The position numbers and the translations under genes are program-made. A stretch of DNA of 64,000 nt from NCBI RefSeq assembly GCF_019710575.1, contig NZ_JAHWFK010000031.1, positions 186,001 to 250,000 on the forward strand, read 5' to 3'. Numbering within the stretch: position 1 is the stretch's first letter; each line of letters starts with the position of its first letter. Under the pieces are notes generated by a model, which did no database searches, was not told the DNA's origin, and worked only from the letters and a program-made list of their open reading frames with translations. This document shows, piece by piece, positions 16,310 through 24,549 of this stretch. Source of the stretch: Paractinoplanes polyasparticus (lineage in GTDB: Bacteria; Actinomycetota; Actinomycetes; Mycobacteriales; Micromonosporaceae).

Positions 16310-16663
16310 CCGCCACGCAAACCGGGAACCCTGCTGCCGCTCGAGGCAGACGTCCTCACCGCCGCGATGTCGAATCACCGTGCCGGGCAGGCGGCGTTCC
16401 ATGGCTTCGGTCTCGCGCGGATGATCCAGGAACAGAGCGGGGCCCGCTCGCTCACCGCGCACGGCACGTTGTACAAGGCCCTGAACCGGCTCGAGGAGCT
16501 CGGCCTGCTGACTTCCGACTGGGAGGATCCGGCCGGGGCTCCCACCGGTCGCCCGCGGCGGCGGCTGTACCAGCTCACCGCTCAGGGCATGCACGTCGCC
16601 GACCGGGTCGTCGCCGACCGGACGGCGGGACGAATCCCGCGGTTCGCGCCGGGGCCGGCATGA
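16307..16663 (+). CDS. PadR-family transcriptional regulator
   Basis: 118 aa winged-helix protein. PadR hallmarks are 'GFGLARMIQEQSG', 'LTAHGTLYKALNRLEELGLLTSDWED' and 'PRRRLYQLTAQGMHVAD'. The C-terminal dimerisation helix is short (PadR subfamily-2 type). The stop overlaps the ATG of the following membrane protein gene by four bases (ATGA), so the two are co-translated; PadR regulators often control the membrane protein encoded beside them. The promoter palindrome suggests negative autoregulation. Confidence 0.9.
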   Translation: MPPRKPGTLLPLEADVLTAAMSNHRAGQAAFHGFGLARMIQEQSGARSLTAHGTLYKALNRLEELGLLTSDWEDPAGAPTGRPRRRLYQLTAQGMHVADRVVADRTAGRIPRFAPGPA

Positions 16664-17124
16664 CGACGCGCCTGGCTGATCGCGCCGCTCACCTGGTGGT
16701 CCGGTGGGTGCGGTGCTACACGCGGCAGCTGCCGGTCGCGGTCGCCGAGCGCCGGCTCGACGAGATCCGTTGCGACCTGCACGACCACCTCGCGTACGAA
16801 CAGGCCCGCGGCGCACGGGACGGGCGCATCGCCCTCAGTGTCCTGTCCCGCATGGCTCGTGGCCTGCCCGCCGACGCCATCTGGCGCGGCCGCATCCGAC
16901 CCTGGACAGGAGACATCGTGAAATCCTTCGCCGCCGTCCTCGCCGCCGGTCTCGCTCTCGCCGCCGTCGGTGTGCTCGCCATCCTGTACGGCAGCGGTGA
17001 CGACTCGCCAGGACTCGTGCTCATCGGCGTCCTGCTCATCGTCGGAGCCTTCGCCATCGGCGTGCGCACCGGTCATCGGCGCGGGCAGGGCGTCAGCCGC
17101 CGCCGAAACGCTGAGCACTCCTGA
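16660..17124 (+). CDS. Small membrane protein co-transcribed with PadR
   Basis: 154 aa with a cytoplasmic N-terminal helix bundle ('VAERRLDEIRCDLHDHLAYEQARG', residues about 27-50) followed by two transmembrane helices (about 88-110 and 117-135) and a basic tail. The N-terminal part resembles the segment found in DUF1700/HAAS-like proteins that accompany PadR regulators. In such pairs the regulator controls expression of the membrane protein; the activity of the protein itself is unknown. Confidence 0.75.
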   Translation: MTTRLADRAAHLVVRWVRCYTRQLPVAVAERRLDEIRCDLHDHLAYEQARGARDGRIALSVLSRMARGLPADAIWRGRIRPWTGDIVKSFAAVLAAGLALAAVGVLAILYGSGDDSPGLVLIGVLLIVGAFAIGVRTGHRRGQGVSRRRNAEHS

Positions 17125-17173
17125 GCCGAACGGTCGGGATGCGGTGACGGGTCAGTGACCCTAGGCTGCTGCC

Positions 17174-18280
17174 GTGCCCGATGCCCCGGCCCCGCAGCGG
17201 CTGACCAAGAGAACCCTCGTCACCATCTCCCACGCGCTGGAACGGGCGGCGCTCGCGGCCGCCGAGGACGGGCCGATGGTGGTGTTCGCGTTGTTCCAGC
17301 GGCTGCCGTACTTCGAACGCGAACGCCAGGTCTACGAGCGGATCGCGAGCCGGGCCGCGGCGACGGTGGTGGGCCTGGTCGCGGCGCAGGCGCCACAGCT
17401 GCCCGCCGGCACGTATCCGGTGCTGCTCGACGAGAAGGAAGAACTGGCGCGGGAGTGGTCTGTCGTCGTGCTGACGCCCAGGTTCGGCGCGGTGCTGGTG
17501 GCCCGCGACCTCGAGGAGTTCCAGGCGGGCGCCGCGACGCTCGAAAGTGGACGGCTCTTCGAGGGTCGTTCGAGCTTCCGCCGGGACGAGGCGTTGCACG
17601 AGGCGCTCCGGCTGCGGCATCAGCTCGGCGACCGGCTGTCGCCACAGGCTCTGTTCGCAGTGGACGGTGTGGTCGCCCGGGTGCGTGACCTGCCGGCGAC
17701 GCCGGGCGAGAGCCGGACCGATGCGGCCCTCCAGCTGTTCGCCGCCCGGGCCGAGCAGGACCACACCCGCCTGCGGTCCGGTGCGCACCGTGCCGGGCCG
17801 GACGCACAGCGGGAGTCCGGCGGGCACGTCGACCCGGCGGACAGCCCGGCGATGCGGCAGTGGACGGGCGCGACCGGTGTCACGGCCTCCGGTGTGCTCG
17901 CGGTGGCGGTGCTGGCCGTCCGGGTCAGGCACGCGGAAAGCCAGGAAGGCCCGATCGGGCGTACGGCCACCCGGCAGCAGCAGGCTGCCATCGAGCTGCT
18001 GCTGGCCCGGTTGCGGCCGGCGGACAGGGCGACCAGGACCGGCCCGGACGACTTCCGGCTGTACCTGCCGGCGCTCGGGACCGAGGAGGCGGTGGCCTTC
18101 GCGTACGGGCTCATCGCCGATTTCCAAGCCGCCGAAGCGCGCAGCGCGTTTCTCTCCGCAACGGTGACCGTCGCACTGACCGTCACCCGCCGTCGGCCAC
18201 TGCCCGAGGACGAGCTGCAGCAGGCCCTGGAGTGGGCCGTTACCCGCAAGGCTCCGGTGGTGACCGTCGCGGAGGAGTGA
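17174..18280 (+). CDS. DICT sensory domain protein with a degenerate GGDEF-like C-terminus
   Basis: 368 aa from a GTG at 17174. Residues about 12-120 match the DICT domain associated with diguanylate cyclases and two-component systems: 'TLVTISHALERAALAA', 'VVFALFQRLPYFERER', 'AREWSVVVLTPRFGAVLVARDLEE'. The C-terminal part (about 250-360) follows the pattern of a GGDEF domain, but the active-site loop reads 'RTGPDDFRLYLP', so catalysis is not expected; it may bind a nucleotide or act as an adaptor. It stands alone upstream of the glycosyltransferase operon. Confidence 0.72.
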   Translation: MPDAPAPQRLTKRTLVTISHALERAALAAAEDGPMVVFALFQRLPYFERERQVYERIASRAAATVVGLVAAQAPQLPAGTYPVLLDEKEELAREWSVVVLTPRFGAVLVARDLEEFQAGAATLESGRLFEGRSSFRRDEALHEALRLRHQLGDRLSPQALFAVDGVVARVRDLPATPGESRTDAALQLFAARAEQDHTRLRSGAHRAGPDAQRESGGHVDPADSPAMRQWTGATGVTASGVLAVAVLAVRVRHAESQEGPIGRTATRQQQAAIELLLARLRPADRATRTGPDDFRLYLPALGTEEAVAFAYGLIADFQAAEARSAFLSATVTVALTVTRRRPLPEDELQQALEWAVTRKAPVVTVAEE

Positions 18281-18330
18281 GCACGGCCCCTAGCTGCGTG
18301 AACTCCCGGATTCGTGCCACCCGGCCCGGC

Positions 18331-18347
18331 CTTATCCCGGCCTTATC
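18331..18347 (+). promoter_or_regulatory. CTTATC-N5-CTTATC direct repeat upstream of the glycosyltransferase operon
   Basis: Two copies of CTTATC (18331-18336 and 18342-18347) start exactly 11 bp apart, one helical turn, the geometry of sites bound by OmpR/PhoB-type response regulators. It lies 50 bp upstream of the glycosyltransferase start. The same repeat with the same spacing precedes the OmpR-type regulator gene two genes downstream. AT-rich hexamers of this kind are rare in this sequence. Confidence 0.65.
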
Positions 18348-18396
18348 GCCCCTCGATCACCGTGTTTGTCGTGAACTTCGCGACCGAGGGAGCCGC

Positions 18397-19371
18397 ATGA
18401 GCGTCGATGTCACACCGTTGCTGTCGGTAGTTGTCCCCGTCTTCAACGAGCAGGATGTGCTGCCGCTGTTCGCCCAGCGGCTGCGTCCCGTGCTCGACGG
18501 CCTCGACGGGTCCTACGAGGTGCTGACCGTCGACGACGGCAGTCATGACGCCACGCCGGCCGTGCTGGAACGGATGCGCCGCGTCTGGCCGCAGCTGCGG
18601 ATCGTGCGGCTGCGTCGCAACGCGGGCCACCAGAACGCGCTCACCGCGGGCCTGCACTGCGCCCGCGGCCGGTACGTGGTCAGCATCGACGTCGACCTGC
18701 AGGACCCGCCCGAGGTCATCGCCGACATGCTGACGCTGGCCCGTACCTCGAATCTCGATGTCGTGCACGGTGTGCGGACCGATCGCAGCACCGACAGCCT
18801 GTTCAAGCGGGGGACGGCGGGGTTGTACTACCGGCTGGTCCGGCGGGTGGTCGGAGCCTCTGTGCCGCACAACGCCGGGGACTTCCGCCTGCTCAGCCGC
18901 ACCGCCGTGGACGCCCTGACCGAGCTGCCGGAGCATCGGCCGGTCTACCGTCTGCTCGTGCCGTGGCTGGGCCTGCCGAGCGGCGAGGTGCCGTACGCCC
19001 GGGAGAAGCGCGCGGCCGGCCGCTCCAAGTATCCGCTGGCCAAGATGGTCCGCCTGGCGCTCGACAGCATCACCGGGTTCTCGGCCGCTCCGCTGCGGGT
19101 CGCGACCTGGCTGGGCTGTGCGGGCATCGCCCTCTGCGTCGTGCTGGGCGCGGCTGTTCTCGCGGCGTACCTGTGGGGCAGCGTCGTGCCCGGGTGGACG
19201 TCGATGTTTGTCGCCCTGGTCTTCCTCGGCGCCCTGCAGCTGCTGTGCCTGGGGCTGCTCGGGGAGTACGTGGCTCGCATCTTCACGTCGATCCAGGGCC
19301 GGCCCGCGTACGTCGTGACCTTCGATTCCGCCGTGACGGGCGCCCGCCGCCCGGCCGGGATGCCGTCGTGA
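18397..19371 (+). CDS. GT2 glycosyltransferase, polyprenyl-phosphate sugar synthase type (DPM1/GtrB-like)
   Basis: 324 aa from the ATG at 18397, with GGGAG seven bases upstream. The GT2 catalytic domain shows 'LSVVVPVFNEQDVLPLF', 'VDDGSHDATPAVL', the nucleotide-binding 'SIDVDLQDPPEV' and 'HNAGDFRLLSRTAVDAL', followed by 'EKRAAGRSKYPLAKM' and two C-terminal transmembrane helices. Members transfer a sugar from a nucleotide donor to polyprenyl phosphate on the cytoplasmic face. The stop overlaps the GTG of a GT-C mannosyltransferase-like gene, so the pair could make and use the same lipid-linked sugar. Confidence 0.9.
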   Translation: MSVDVTPLLSVVVPVFNEQDVLPLFAQRLRPVLDGLDGSYEVLTVDDGSHDATPAVLERMRRVWPQLRIVRLRRNAGHQNALTAGLHCARGRYVVSIDVDLQDPPEVIADMLTLARTSNLDVVHGVRTDRSTDSLFKRGTAGLYYRLVRRVVGASVPHNAGDFRLLSRTAVDALTELPEHRPVYRLLVPWLGLPSGEVPYAREKRAAGRSKYPLAKMVRLALDSITGFSAAPLRVATWLGCAGIALCVVLGAAVLAAYLWGSVVPGWTSMFVALVFLGALQLLCLGLLGEYVARIFTSIQGRPAYVVTFDSAVTGARRPAGMPS

Positions 19372-20567
19372 CCCTCCTCGCCGTCGCCGCCGATCCGGAG
19401 CTGGATCTACCGGCGAATGTCCGTGTCCGCCGTCCGTGGCGTTCGGCGTGGCTGGCCGCGCTCGCGGTGTGGTCGACCTCGGTCGTGGTGCATCTGGCGG
19501 TGAGCGCCCTCGCGTGGCTGACCTACCGGGGAAACGGCCCGGCTCCCGACCTGTGGTCGATCGCTCTGAGCTGGAACGGGTGGGACGCCGGCCACTACGT
19601 GCGGATCGCCGAGAACGGCTACCACCTGGGCCCCGGATTTCGGGCGTTCTTCCCGCTGTACCCGATGCTGATCCACGTGCTCGACCCGTTGCTGCCGGGC
19701 GGCGGCGTGGTCAGCGCCCTGGTGGTGGCCCACGCCGCCGCGTTCGGCGCCCTCGCCGTGCTGTACCGGCTGGCCGACTACGAGTTCGGGCCGCGAGTCG
19801 CCCAGCGGGCCGCCTGGTACCTGGCCGCCTTTCCGATGGGGTTCTTCCTGTTCCTCGGCTACAACGAGTCGCTGTTCCTGCTGCTGATGGTGGGTGCGCT
19901 GTATGCCGGGCGTCGCGGGCACTGGTGGCTGGCCGGCACGCTGGGCGCCCTGTCGTCGGCCACCCGGCTGTTCGGTGTCCTGCTGATCGCCCCGCTGGCC
20001 GTGGAGTACCTGCGCCAGGCCGGCTGGCGGCCGGGCCGAATTCGGCCGGACGTGCTGGGACTGGCCCTGGTGCCGCTCGGGGTGGCCGGCTACAGCCTCT
20101 ACTGCCTGGTCGAACTGGGCAATCCGCTCCAGTTCAGCGTCGCCCAGGACCAGTGGGGGCGCCGATACACGTTTCCGGGCGAGGCGTGGCTGATCTCGGT
20201 CCGGCAGGTCGCCGGGCACGGGCCGCTCGACAAGGCCACCCTCGGCGCGGTTCTGGAGGCCGGCACGATCCTGATCGCCGTGGTGCTGCTGATCCTGTGC
20301 GTCAAGGGCCCGTTCAAGTTCCGGCCCGACCAGAGGTATCTGGTGGCGCAGGCCGGGACCACCCTCGTCATGCTGATGTCGACCGAGGTCGGGGGCCGCT
20401 CGATGCAGTCGTCGGCGCGCTACGCGATGGAGGCCGTGGCGATCTTCCTGGTGCTGGCCCGCATGGGCGCCAACCAGATGGCCGACCGGGCGATCCTCAT
20501 GACCGGGGCGGCCCTGCAGGCCGTCTTCCTGGTCGTCTTCATGGCCGGCACCTTCCTGGTGGCTTAG
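19368..20567 (+). CDS. PIG-V-like mannosyltransferase family membrane protein (GT-C)
   Basis: About 399 aa, GTG start at 19368 overlapping the GT2 stop (GTGA). Around nine transmembrane helices; the first outer loop has 'SWNGWDAGHYVRIAENGY', an acidic site typical of PIG-V/GT-C enzymes that use polyprenyl-linked mannose, and further motifs are 'FRAFFPLYPML', 'FLGYNESLFLLL' and 'SSATRLFGVL'. It probably transfers a sugar outside the membrane to a glycan or protein. It would be the acceptor-side partner of the upstream polyprenyl-phosphate sugar synthase. The next gene, a response regulator, starts about 40 bp later. Confidence 0.85.
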   Translation: MTLLAVAADPELDLPANVRVRRPWRSAWLAALAVWSTSVVVHLAVSALAWLTYRGNGPAPDLWSIALSWNGWDAGHYVRIAENGYHLGPGFRAFFPLYPMLIHVLDPLLPGGGVVSALVVAHAAAFGALAVLYRLADYEFGPRVAQRAAWYLAAFPMGFFLFLGYNESLFLLLMVGALYAGRRGHWWLAGTLGALSSATRLFGVLLIAPLAVEYLRQAGWRPGRIRPDVLGLALVPLGVAGYSLYCLVELGNPLQFSVAQDQWGRRYTFPGEAWLISVRQVAGHGPLDKATLGAVLEAGTILIAVVLLILCVKGPFKFRPDQRYLVAQAGTTLVMLMSTEVGGRSMQSSARYAMEAVAIFLVLARMGANQMADRAILMTGAALQAVFLVVFMAGTFLVA

Positions 20568-20575
20568 CGGGTGAC

Positions 20576-20592
20576 CTTATCGCCGCCTTATC
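20576..20592 (+). promoter_or_regulatory. CTTATC-N5-CTTATC direct repeat upstream of the response regulator gene
   Basis: CTTATC at 20576-20581 and 20587-20592, again 11 bp apart, a second copy of the element at 18331-18347. It lies 14 bp before the ATG at 20607. This suggests autoregulation of the two-component system by its own OmpR-type regulator. A weak promoter (GTGACC, 18 bp, GATCAT) overlaps the repeat and would give a transcript starting at or near the ATG. Confidence 0.62.
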
Positions 20593-20606
20593 CCGATCAT
20601 GGCAGC

Positions 20607-21278
20607 ATGGCCCGCGTGCGAGTACTGGTGGCGGACGACGAGCGGCTGCTGGCCGACACGATCGCGGTCGGTCTGCGGCGCGTGGCCATGGCGGTCGACG
20701 TGGCCTACGACGGCGGGCAGGCGATCGAGAAGATCCAGGTCAATCGGTACGACGTCGCGGTGCTCGACCGGGACATGCCCGCGGAGACCGGCGACGACGT
20801 CTGCCGCTGGATAACCGAGCACCGGCCGGCGACGCGGGTGCTGCTGCTCACCGCGGCGTGCGGCGTCTACGACCGGGTCGAGGGGCTCGGACTGGGCGCG
20901 GACGACTACCTGACCAAGCCGTTCGCCTTCGCCGAGCTGGTCGCCCGGGTGCAGGCGCTGGCCCGCCGCACGGCCCCGGCCCTGCCGCCCGTCCTCGAAC
21001 GCGACGGGATCGTGCTGGACGTGGCGACCCGCACCGCGAGCCGCGACGGCCACCCGCTGGCGCTGACCAACAAGGAATTCGGCGTGCTGCACACGCTGAT
21101 GCGCGCGCAGGGGCAGGCGGTCACCACCGAGGACCTGCTCGAGCAGGTGTGGGACGAGCATGCCGATCCGTTCTCCAACGTCGTCCGGGTGACCGTCTCC
21201 ACGCTGCGCCGCAAGCTCGGCGAACCGTCGGTCGTGCAGACCGTCCCGCGGGCCGGCTACCGCATCGGGCTGCAATGA
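20607..21278 (+). CDS. OmpR/PhoB-family response regulator
   Basis: About 223 aa. I start it at the ATG at 20607 because a longer version would run through the direct-repeat operator; a GTG at 20616 is also possible. The receiver has 'VADDERLLADT', phospho-acceptor Asp at about residue 54 in 'VAVLDRDMP' and the conserved Lys in 'LTKPFAF'. The C-terminal winged helix ends in 'VRVTVSTLRRKLG...GAGYRIGLQ'-type motifs ('TVPRAGYRIG'). Its stop overlaps the ATG of the histidine kinase. The likely targets are the two CTTATC direct repeats flanking the glycosyltransferase operon. Confidence 0.93.
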   Translation: MARVRVLVADDERLLADTIAVGLRRVAMAVDVAYDGGQAIEKIQVNRYDVAVLDRDMPAETGDDVCRWITEHRPATRVLLLTAACGVYDRVEGLGLGADDYLTKPFAFAELVARVQALARRTAPALPPVLERDGIVLDVATRTASRDGHPLALTNKEFGVLHTLMRAQGQAVTTEDLLEQVWDEHADPFSNVVRVTVSTLRRKLGEPSVVQTVPRAGYRIGLQ

Positions 21279-22327
21279 CGGGACTGCGTGCTCGTCTGGC
21301 CGGTGCGGTGTTCGCCACGGTCACCTTCGTTTTCGTGGCCGATTTCCTCTACTGGAAGTTGCCCTGGCAGCCGCCGAGCTACGACCCGTGCGGCACCGAC
21401 ATCAACGGCCTGGCCTGCCGGATCACCCGCAAGATCCCGGTGTTGGACCTGAGCCGGTACGGCATCGTGCTGGCGGTGTCGATCCTGCTGGTGCCCCTGC
21501 TGGTCTGGTGGGTGCTGGCGCCCCTGCGCCGGATGCTGCCGGCCATCGCCCAGGCGGGCCCGCAGAACCTCGGCCACCGGATCCGCCCGGGCCGCGGGCG
21601 GGACGAGGTCAAGCGGCTGGGCCGGGCGCTCGACACGATGATGGACGGCATCGCCGCCGGGTACGAGGGCCAGCGCAGCTTCGCCGCGAACGCCTCCCAC
21701 GAGCTGCGCACCCCGCTGGCCCTGCAGCGCACGCTGATCGAGGTCGGCATGGCCGAGCCGCTCACACCGGAGCAGTCGGCCCTGCTCGCGAGTCAGCTGC
21801 TGGAGACCAACGCCCGCAACGAGCGCCTCATCGAGGGCCTGCTGGTGCTGAGCCAGGCCGATCAGGGCCTCTCCGCGCGGACTCCGCAGCCCCTCGACCG
21901 CATCGTTGCCGACGTGGTCGACGCGCACGCCCGGGCCGCCGCGGACGCCGACGTGAAGATCACCTCCGAGATCGGCCGGTACGAGGTCTTCGGCGACGGT
22001 GTGCTGCTGGAGCGCCTGGTCCGCAACCTCGTCCACAACGCGATCAAGTACAACCGTCCCGGCGGCACGGTGATCGTCACGGTCGGCGCGCCCGGCGTCG
22101 CGCTCACCGTGGAGAACAGCGGCCCGCTGGTCCCGGCCGAGGACGTGGCCCGGCTGTTCGAGCCGTTCACCCGCCTCGCCACCGGGCGCATCGATCACAG
22201 CGGCGGCAGCGGGCTCGGGCTGGCGATAGCCCGTTCGATCGTCCGGGCCCACGGCGGCACGATCACGGCGACGGCGCAGGCTGACGGCGGTCTGAGCGTC
22301 CGCGTCAGCCTGCACCGGGCAGCGTGA
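21275..22327 (+). CDS. Sensor histidine kinase (EnvZ/VanS type)
   Basis: About 350 aa from the ATG at 21275 (ATGA overlap with the regulator). Two transmembrane helices (about 8-27 and 62-82) enclose a short outer loop of about 35 residues with two cysteines ('DPCGTDINGLACRI', residues about 39 and 48), which may form a disulfide. HAMP follows, then the HisKA site 'NASHELRTPLAL' (His at about 142), N box 'LVRNLVHNAIKYN' and G boxes 'HSGGSGLGLAIARSIV'. It phosphorylates the adjacent regulator. The small outer loop suggests sensing of the membrane or of a small ligand. Confidence 0.93.
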   Translation: MTGLRARLAGAVFATVTFVFVADFLYWKLPWQPPSYDPCGTDINGLACRITRKIPVLDLSRYGIVLAVSILLVPLLVWWVLAPLRRMLPAIAQAGPQNLGHRIRPGRGRDEVKRLGRALDTMMDGIAAGYEGQRSFAANASHELRTPLALQRTLIEVGMAEPLTPEQSALLASQLLETNARNERLIEGLLVLSQADQGLSARTPQPLDRIVADVVDAHARAAADADVKITSEIGRYEVFGDGVLLERLVRNLVHNAIKYNRPGGTVIVTVGAPGVALTVENSGPLVPAEDVARLFEPFTRLATGRIDHSGGSGLGLAIARSIVRAHGGTITATAQADGGLSVRVSLHRAA

Positions 22328-22343
22328 CGGCCGACCCCTCCGA

Positions 22344-23420
22344 TCAGAACTCCAACACGGCCTGAAGCTCCTGCCGCTTGCGTGCGGCGAGGTCGGTGAG
22401 CAGCTGGGGTCCCTCGTCGAACGGCACCACCGCGGTGACCAGATGCTTCCGGATCACTCCGCCGTAGGCGTCCAGGAGGTCGATCGTCTCGGCCGACAGG
22501 CGTTCCCGGTCCCACGACGCCGCAAGCCCGCGGGGGACCCGGCCGATCTGGGCGCAGCGCACGGCCAGGCCGTTGTGGTGGAACTCCTCGCCGAGCCGGA
22601 GCTCGTCGGCTCCGCCCTGATAGAAGGCCAGATCGATCACGGTGCCTTGCGGGCGCAGCAGCCGCAGAGCCAGCTGCAGGGACGCTGCCTGTCCCCGGCA
22701 CTGGAAGACCACGTCGGCCCCGCGGTCGTCGGCGGTGTGCCGCCAGGCGGTCTTCAGCGTCACCGCCGGGTCGCCGGCCTCCGGGTCCAGCGTCTCGAGC
22801 CCCAGCGCCGCCGCGACCTCGCGTCGCGCCGGCGTCGGGTCGATCACGACCACCGACGCGGCGCCGTGCCGGCGGGCGAACAGCGCCGTCAGCAGGCCGA
22901 CCACGCCGGCGCCGGTCACCACGACACGCCGGCCGGCGACCCCGTCGCCGAGTCCGCGTACCGCCGGTCCGTGCACCTCGGCCGCCGCATGCAGCAGTCC
23001 GTTGGCGCAGATCGGGCCCATGTGGGCCACGTAGATGCCCAGCAGCGGGTCCAGGCCGGAGGGCAGCGGGACGACGCGGTCCCGCAGCGGGTCACCGGTC
23101 CAGCCGGTTCGATGCCCGTACGTCATCGCCACGACGGCGCCCTCGGTGACCGCCGGGGTGTGGCTCTCGACGACCTGACCGACCTCCATGTAGCCCAGCC
23201 GCCGCACCGGATAGGCCGACGCCGGTGAGCCGCCGAACAACCCCAGCACCGGGTCGAAGCCCTCGTGCAGCGCCGGATTGGTGCCCTTCACGAAACTCAG
23301 CTCGGTGCCCGCCGAGATGCCGCTGTAGAGCGTGCGTACCCGGAAGGGCCCGTCCGCCACGGGCTCGTCGACGATCTCGAGCCGGCCCGGCCCGGCGACG
23401 ATCAGGTTGCGGTCAGACAT
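22344..23420 (-). CDS. Zinc-type alcohol dehydrogenase-like oxidoreductase (MDR superfamily)
   Basis: About 358 aa from the ATG at 23420. It shows an MDR layout: N-terminal GroES-like part ('RTLYSGISAGTELSFVKG'), then the NAD(P)-binding Rossmann fold 'VVVTGAGVVGLLTALFARRHGA'. 'GPICANGLLHAA' lies between them. Catalytic zinc ligands are not obvious (no GHE motif, no four-cysteine structural site), so it belongs to the group often annotated as bacteriochlorophyllide- or threonine-dehydrogenase-like sugar oxidoreductases. Overlaps the upstream Gfo/Idh/MocA gene by eight bases; the two probably act in one sugar or cyclitol pathway. Confidence 0.82.
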   Translation of the reverse strand: MSDRNLIVAGPGRLEIVDEPVADGPFRVRTLYSGISAGTELSFVKGTNPALHEGFDPVLGLFGGSPASAYPVRRLGYMEVGQVVESHTPAVTEGAVVAMTYGHRTGWTGDPLRDRVVPLPSGLDPLLGIYVAHMGPICANGLLHAAAEVHGPAVRGLGDGVAGRRVVVTGAGVVGLLTALFARRHGAASVVVIDPTPARREVAAALGLETLDPEAGDPAVTLKTAWRHTADDRGADVVFQCRGQAASLQLALRLLRPQGTVIDLAFYQGGADELRLGEEFHHNGLAVRCAQIGRVPRGLAASWDRERLSAETIDLLDAYGGVIRKHLVTAVVPFDEGPQLLTDLAARKRQELQAVLEF

Positions 23421-24372
23421 CGACGCTCCGGCCCGAGGCGGCCGACGCGGCCACGGCCAGCGCCAGCTCATGGGTGCGCAGCGCCTCGGCGTACGGCACG
23501 CGGATGTCCTGCTCCTCGCCGCGGACGGCACGGATGAATGCCGCGTCGACCGCCACCCGGGCCGACTCCGGGTCACTGTCGACGGTGGTGATGTCGTCGC
23601 CGGAACGGATCGTCAGCTTGTCCTCGGCCACGGAGAGTGCGAGGCCGTCGGCGTAGATCTCCAGCCCGGCGCGTTCCTTCCAGCCGAGCACACAGGTCGC
23701 GGCGAGTGTGCCGATCGCGCCGCCGGCGAAGCGCAGGGTGGCCACGGTCGAGCCGTCGATGTCGGCACCCGGCACGGACGGGGGAGTGCCGCTGCCCACG
23801 GCGCTGACCTGGGTGACCTCGCCGACCAGGTACCTCGCCAGATCGAGCACGTGGGCGGCCTGCTCCACCACCGGTCCGCCGGAACGGTCGCGGTGGGGCC
23901 ACCAGCCGACCGGCGGCACCTTGTCGAGCCACGCGCCGGTGACCAGGCGTACGTCGCGGTCGGCGAGCAAAGTGCGAGCCTTGTCGACAATGGCCAGATA
24001 TCGCCAATGGTGACCAACGGCTGTGAGGACATTACTTTCCGCGATTTGCTTGGCCAGACTGACCGCAATGTCGTGATCAAGGGAAATGGGCTTTTCCACG
24101 AAGAGAGGAATTCCGGCCGCGATCACGGCTTGTTCGGCCGGCCCGTGCGCGAACGGCGGCACACACACGTAGACCGCGTCGACCCCCTCCGACAGCAGCG
24201 CTTCGACGTCCGGGAAGACCTTCGTCCCGTACGTCGAAGCCAGGCTCTCGGCCGCGGCCGGCACGACGTCAGTCACGCCGGTCACCTGCGCATCCGGCAA
24301 TTGTGAGAGCACTCGCGCGTGACGCTGCGCGACCCCGCCCGCGCCGACCAGTCCAACCCGTGCCACCGCCAT
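23413..24372 (-). CDS. Gfo/Idh/MocA-family NAD(P)-dependent oxidoreductase
   Basis: 319 aa. The N-terminal Rossmann motif is 'RVGLVGAGGVAQRHARVL', and the family signature 'GIPLFVEKPISLD' contains the catalytic lysine of the EKP motif. 'GGPVVEQAAHVLDLARYL' carries the substrate-site histidine. Members oxidise or reduce hydroxyls of sugars and inositols. First gene of a two-gene operon with the MDR oxidoreductase. It is divergent from gpgS across about 180 bp. Confidence 0.9.
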   Translation of the reverse strand: MAVARVGLVGAGGVAQRHARVLSQLPDAQVTGVTDVVPAAAESLASTYGTKVFPDVEALLSEGVDAVYVCVPPFAHGPAEQAVIAAGIPLFVEKPISLDHDIAVSLAKQIAESNVLTAVGHHWRYLAIVDKARTLLADRDVRLVTGAWLDKVPPVGWWPHRDRSGGPVVEQAAHVLDLARYLVGEVTQVSAVGSGTPPSVPGADIDGSTVATLRFAGGAIGTLAATCVLGWKERAGLEIYADGLALSVAEDKLTIRSGDDITTVDSDPESARVAVDAAFIRAVRGEEQDIRVPYAEALRTHELALAVAASAASGRSVDV

Positions 24373-24549
24373 TGATCCTCCAGTTGTGGAAAGGCACCCG
24401 ACGTGCCGACAACTCCCCGATCGGCCCCCGCCGAAACCTCAGACCGAATTCGTGCACACAGCCGTCGCCTGATCGCCATCTTCGATCAAGGTTGAGCGCG
24501 CCCGGACCGGGAAATTCCGGATCTCCATTCACGGACCTTCGGGGGTTTC

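Noticed and set aside
24373-24549. Riboswitch in the gpgS/oxidoreductase divergent region
   Set aside because: Only a weak stem (CCGGA...TCCGG near 24509-24524) is present; nothing resembles a known aptamer core.
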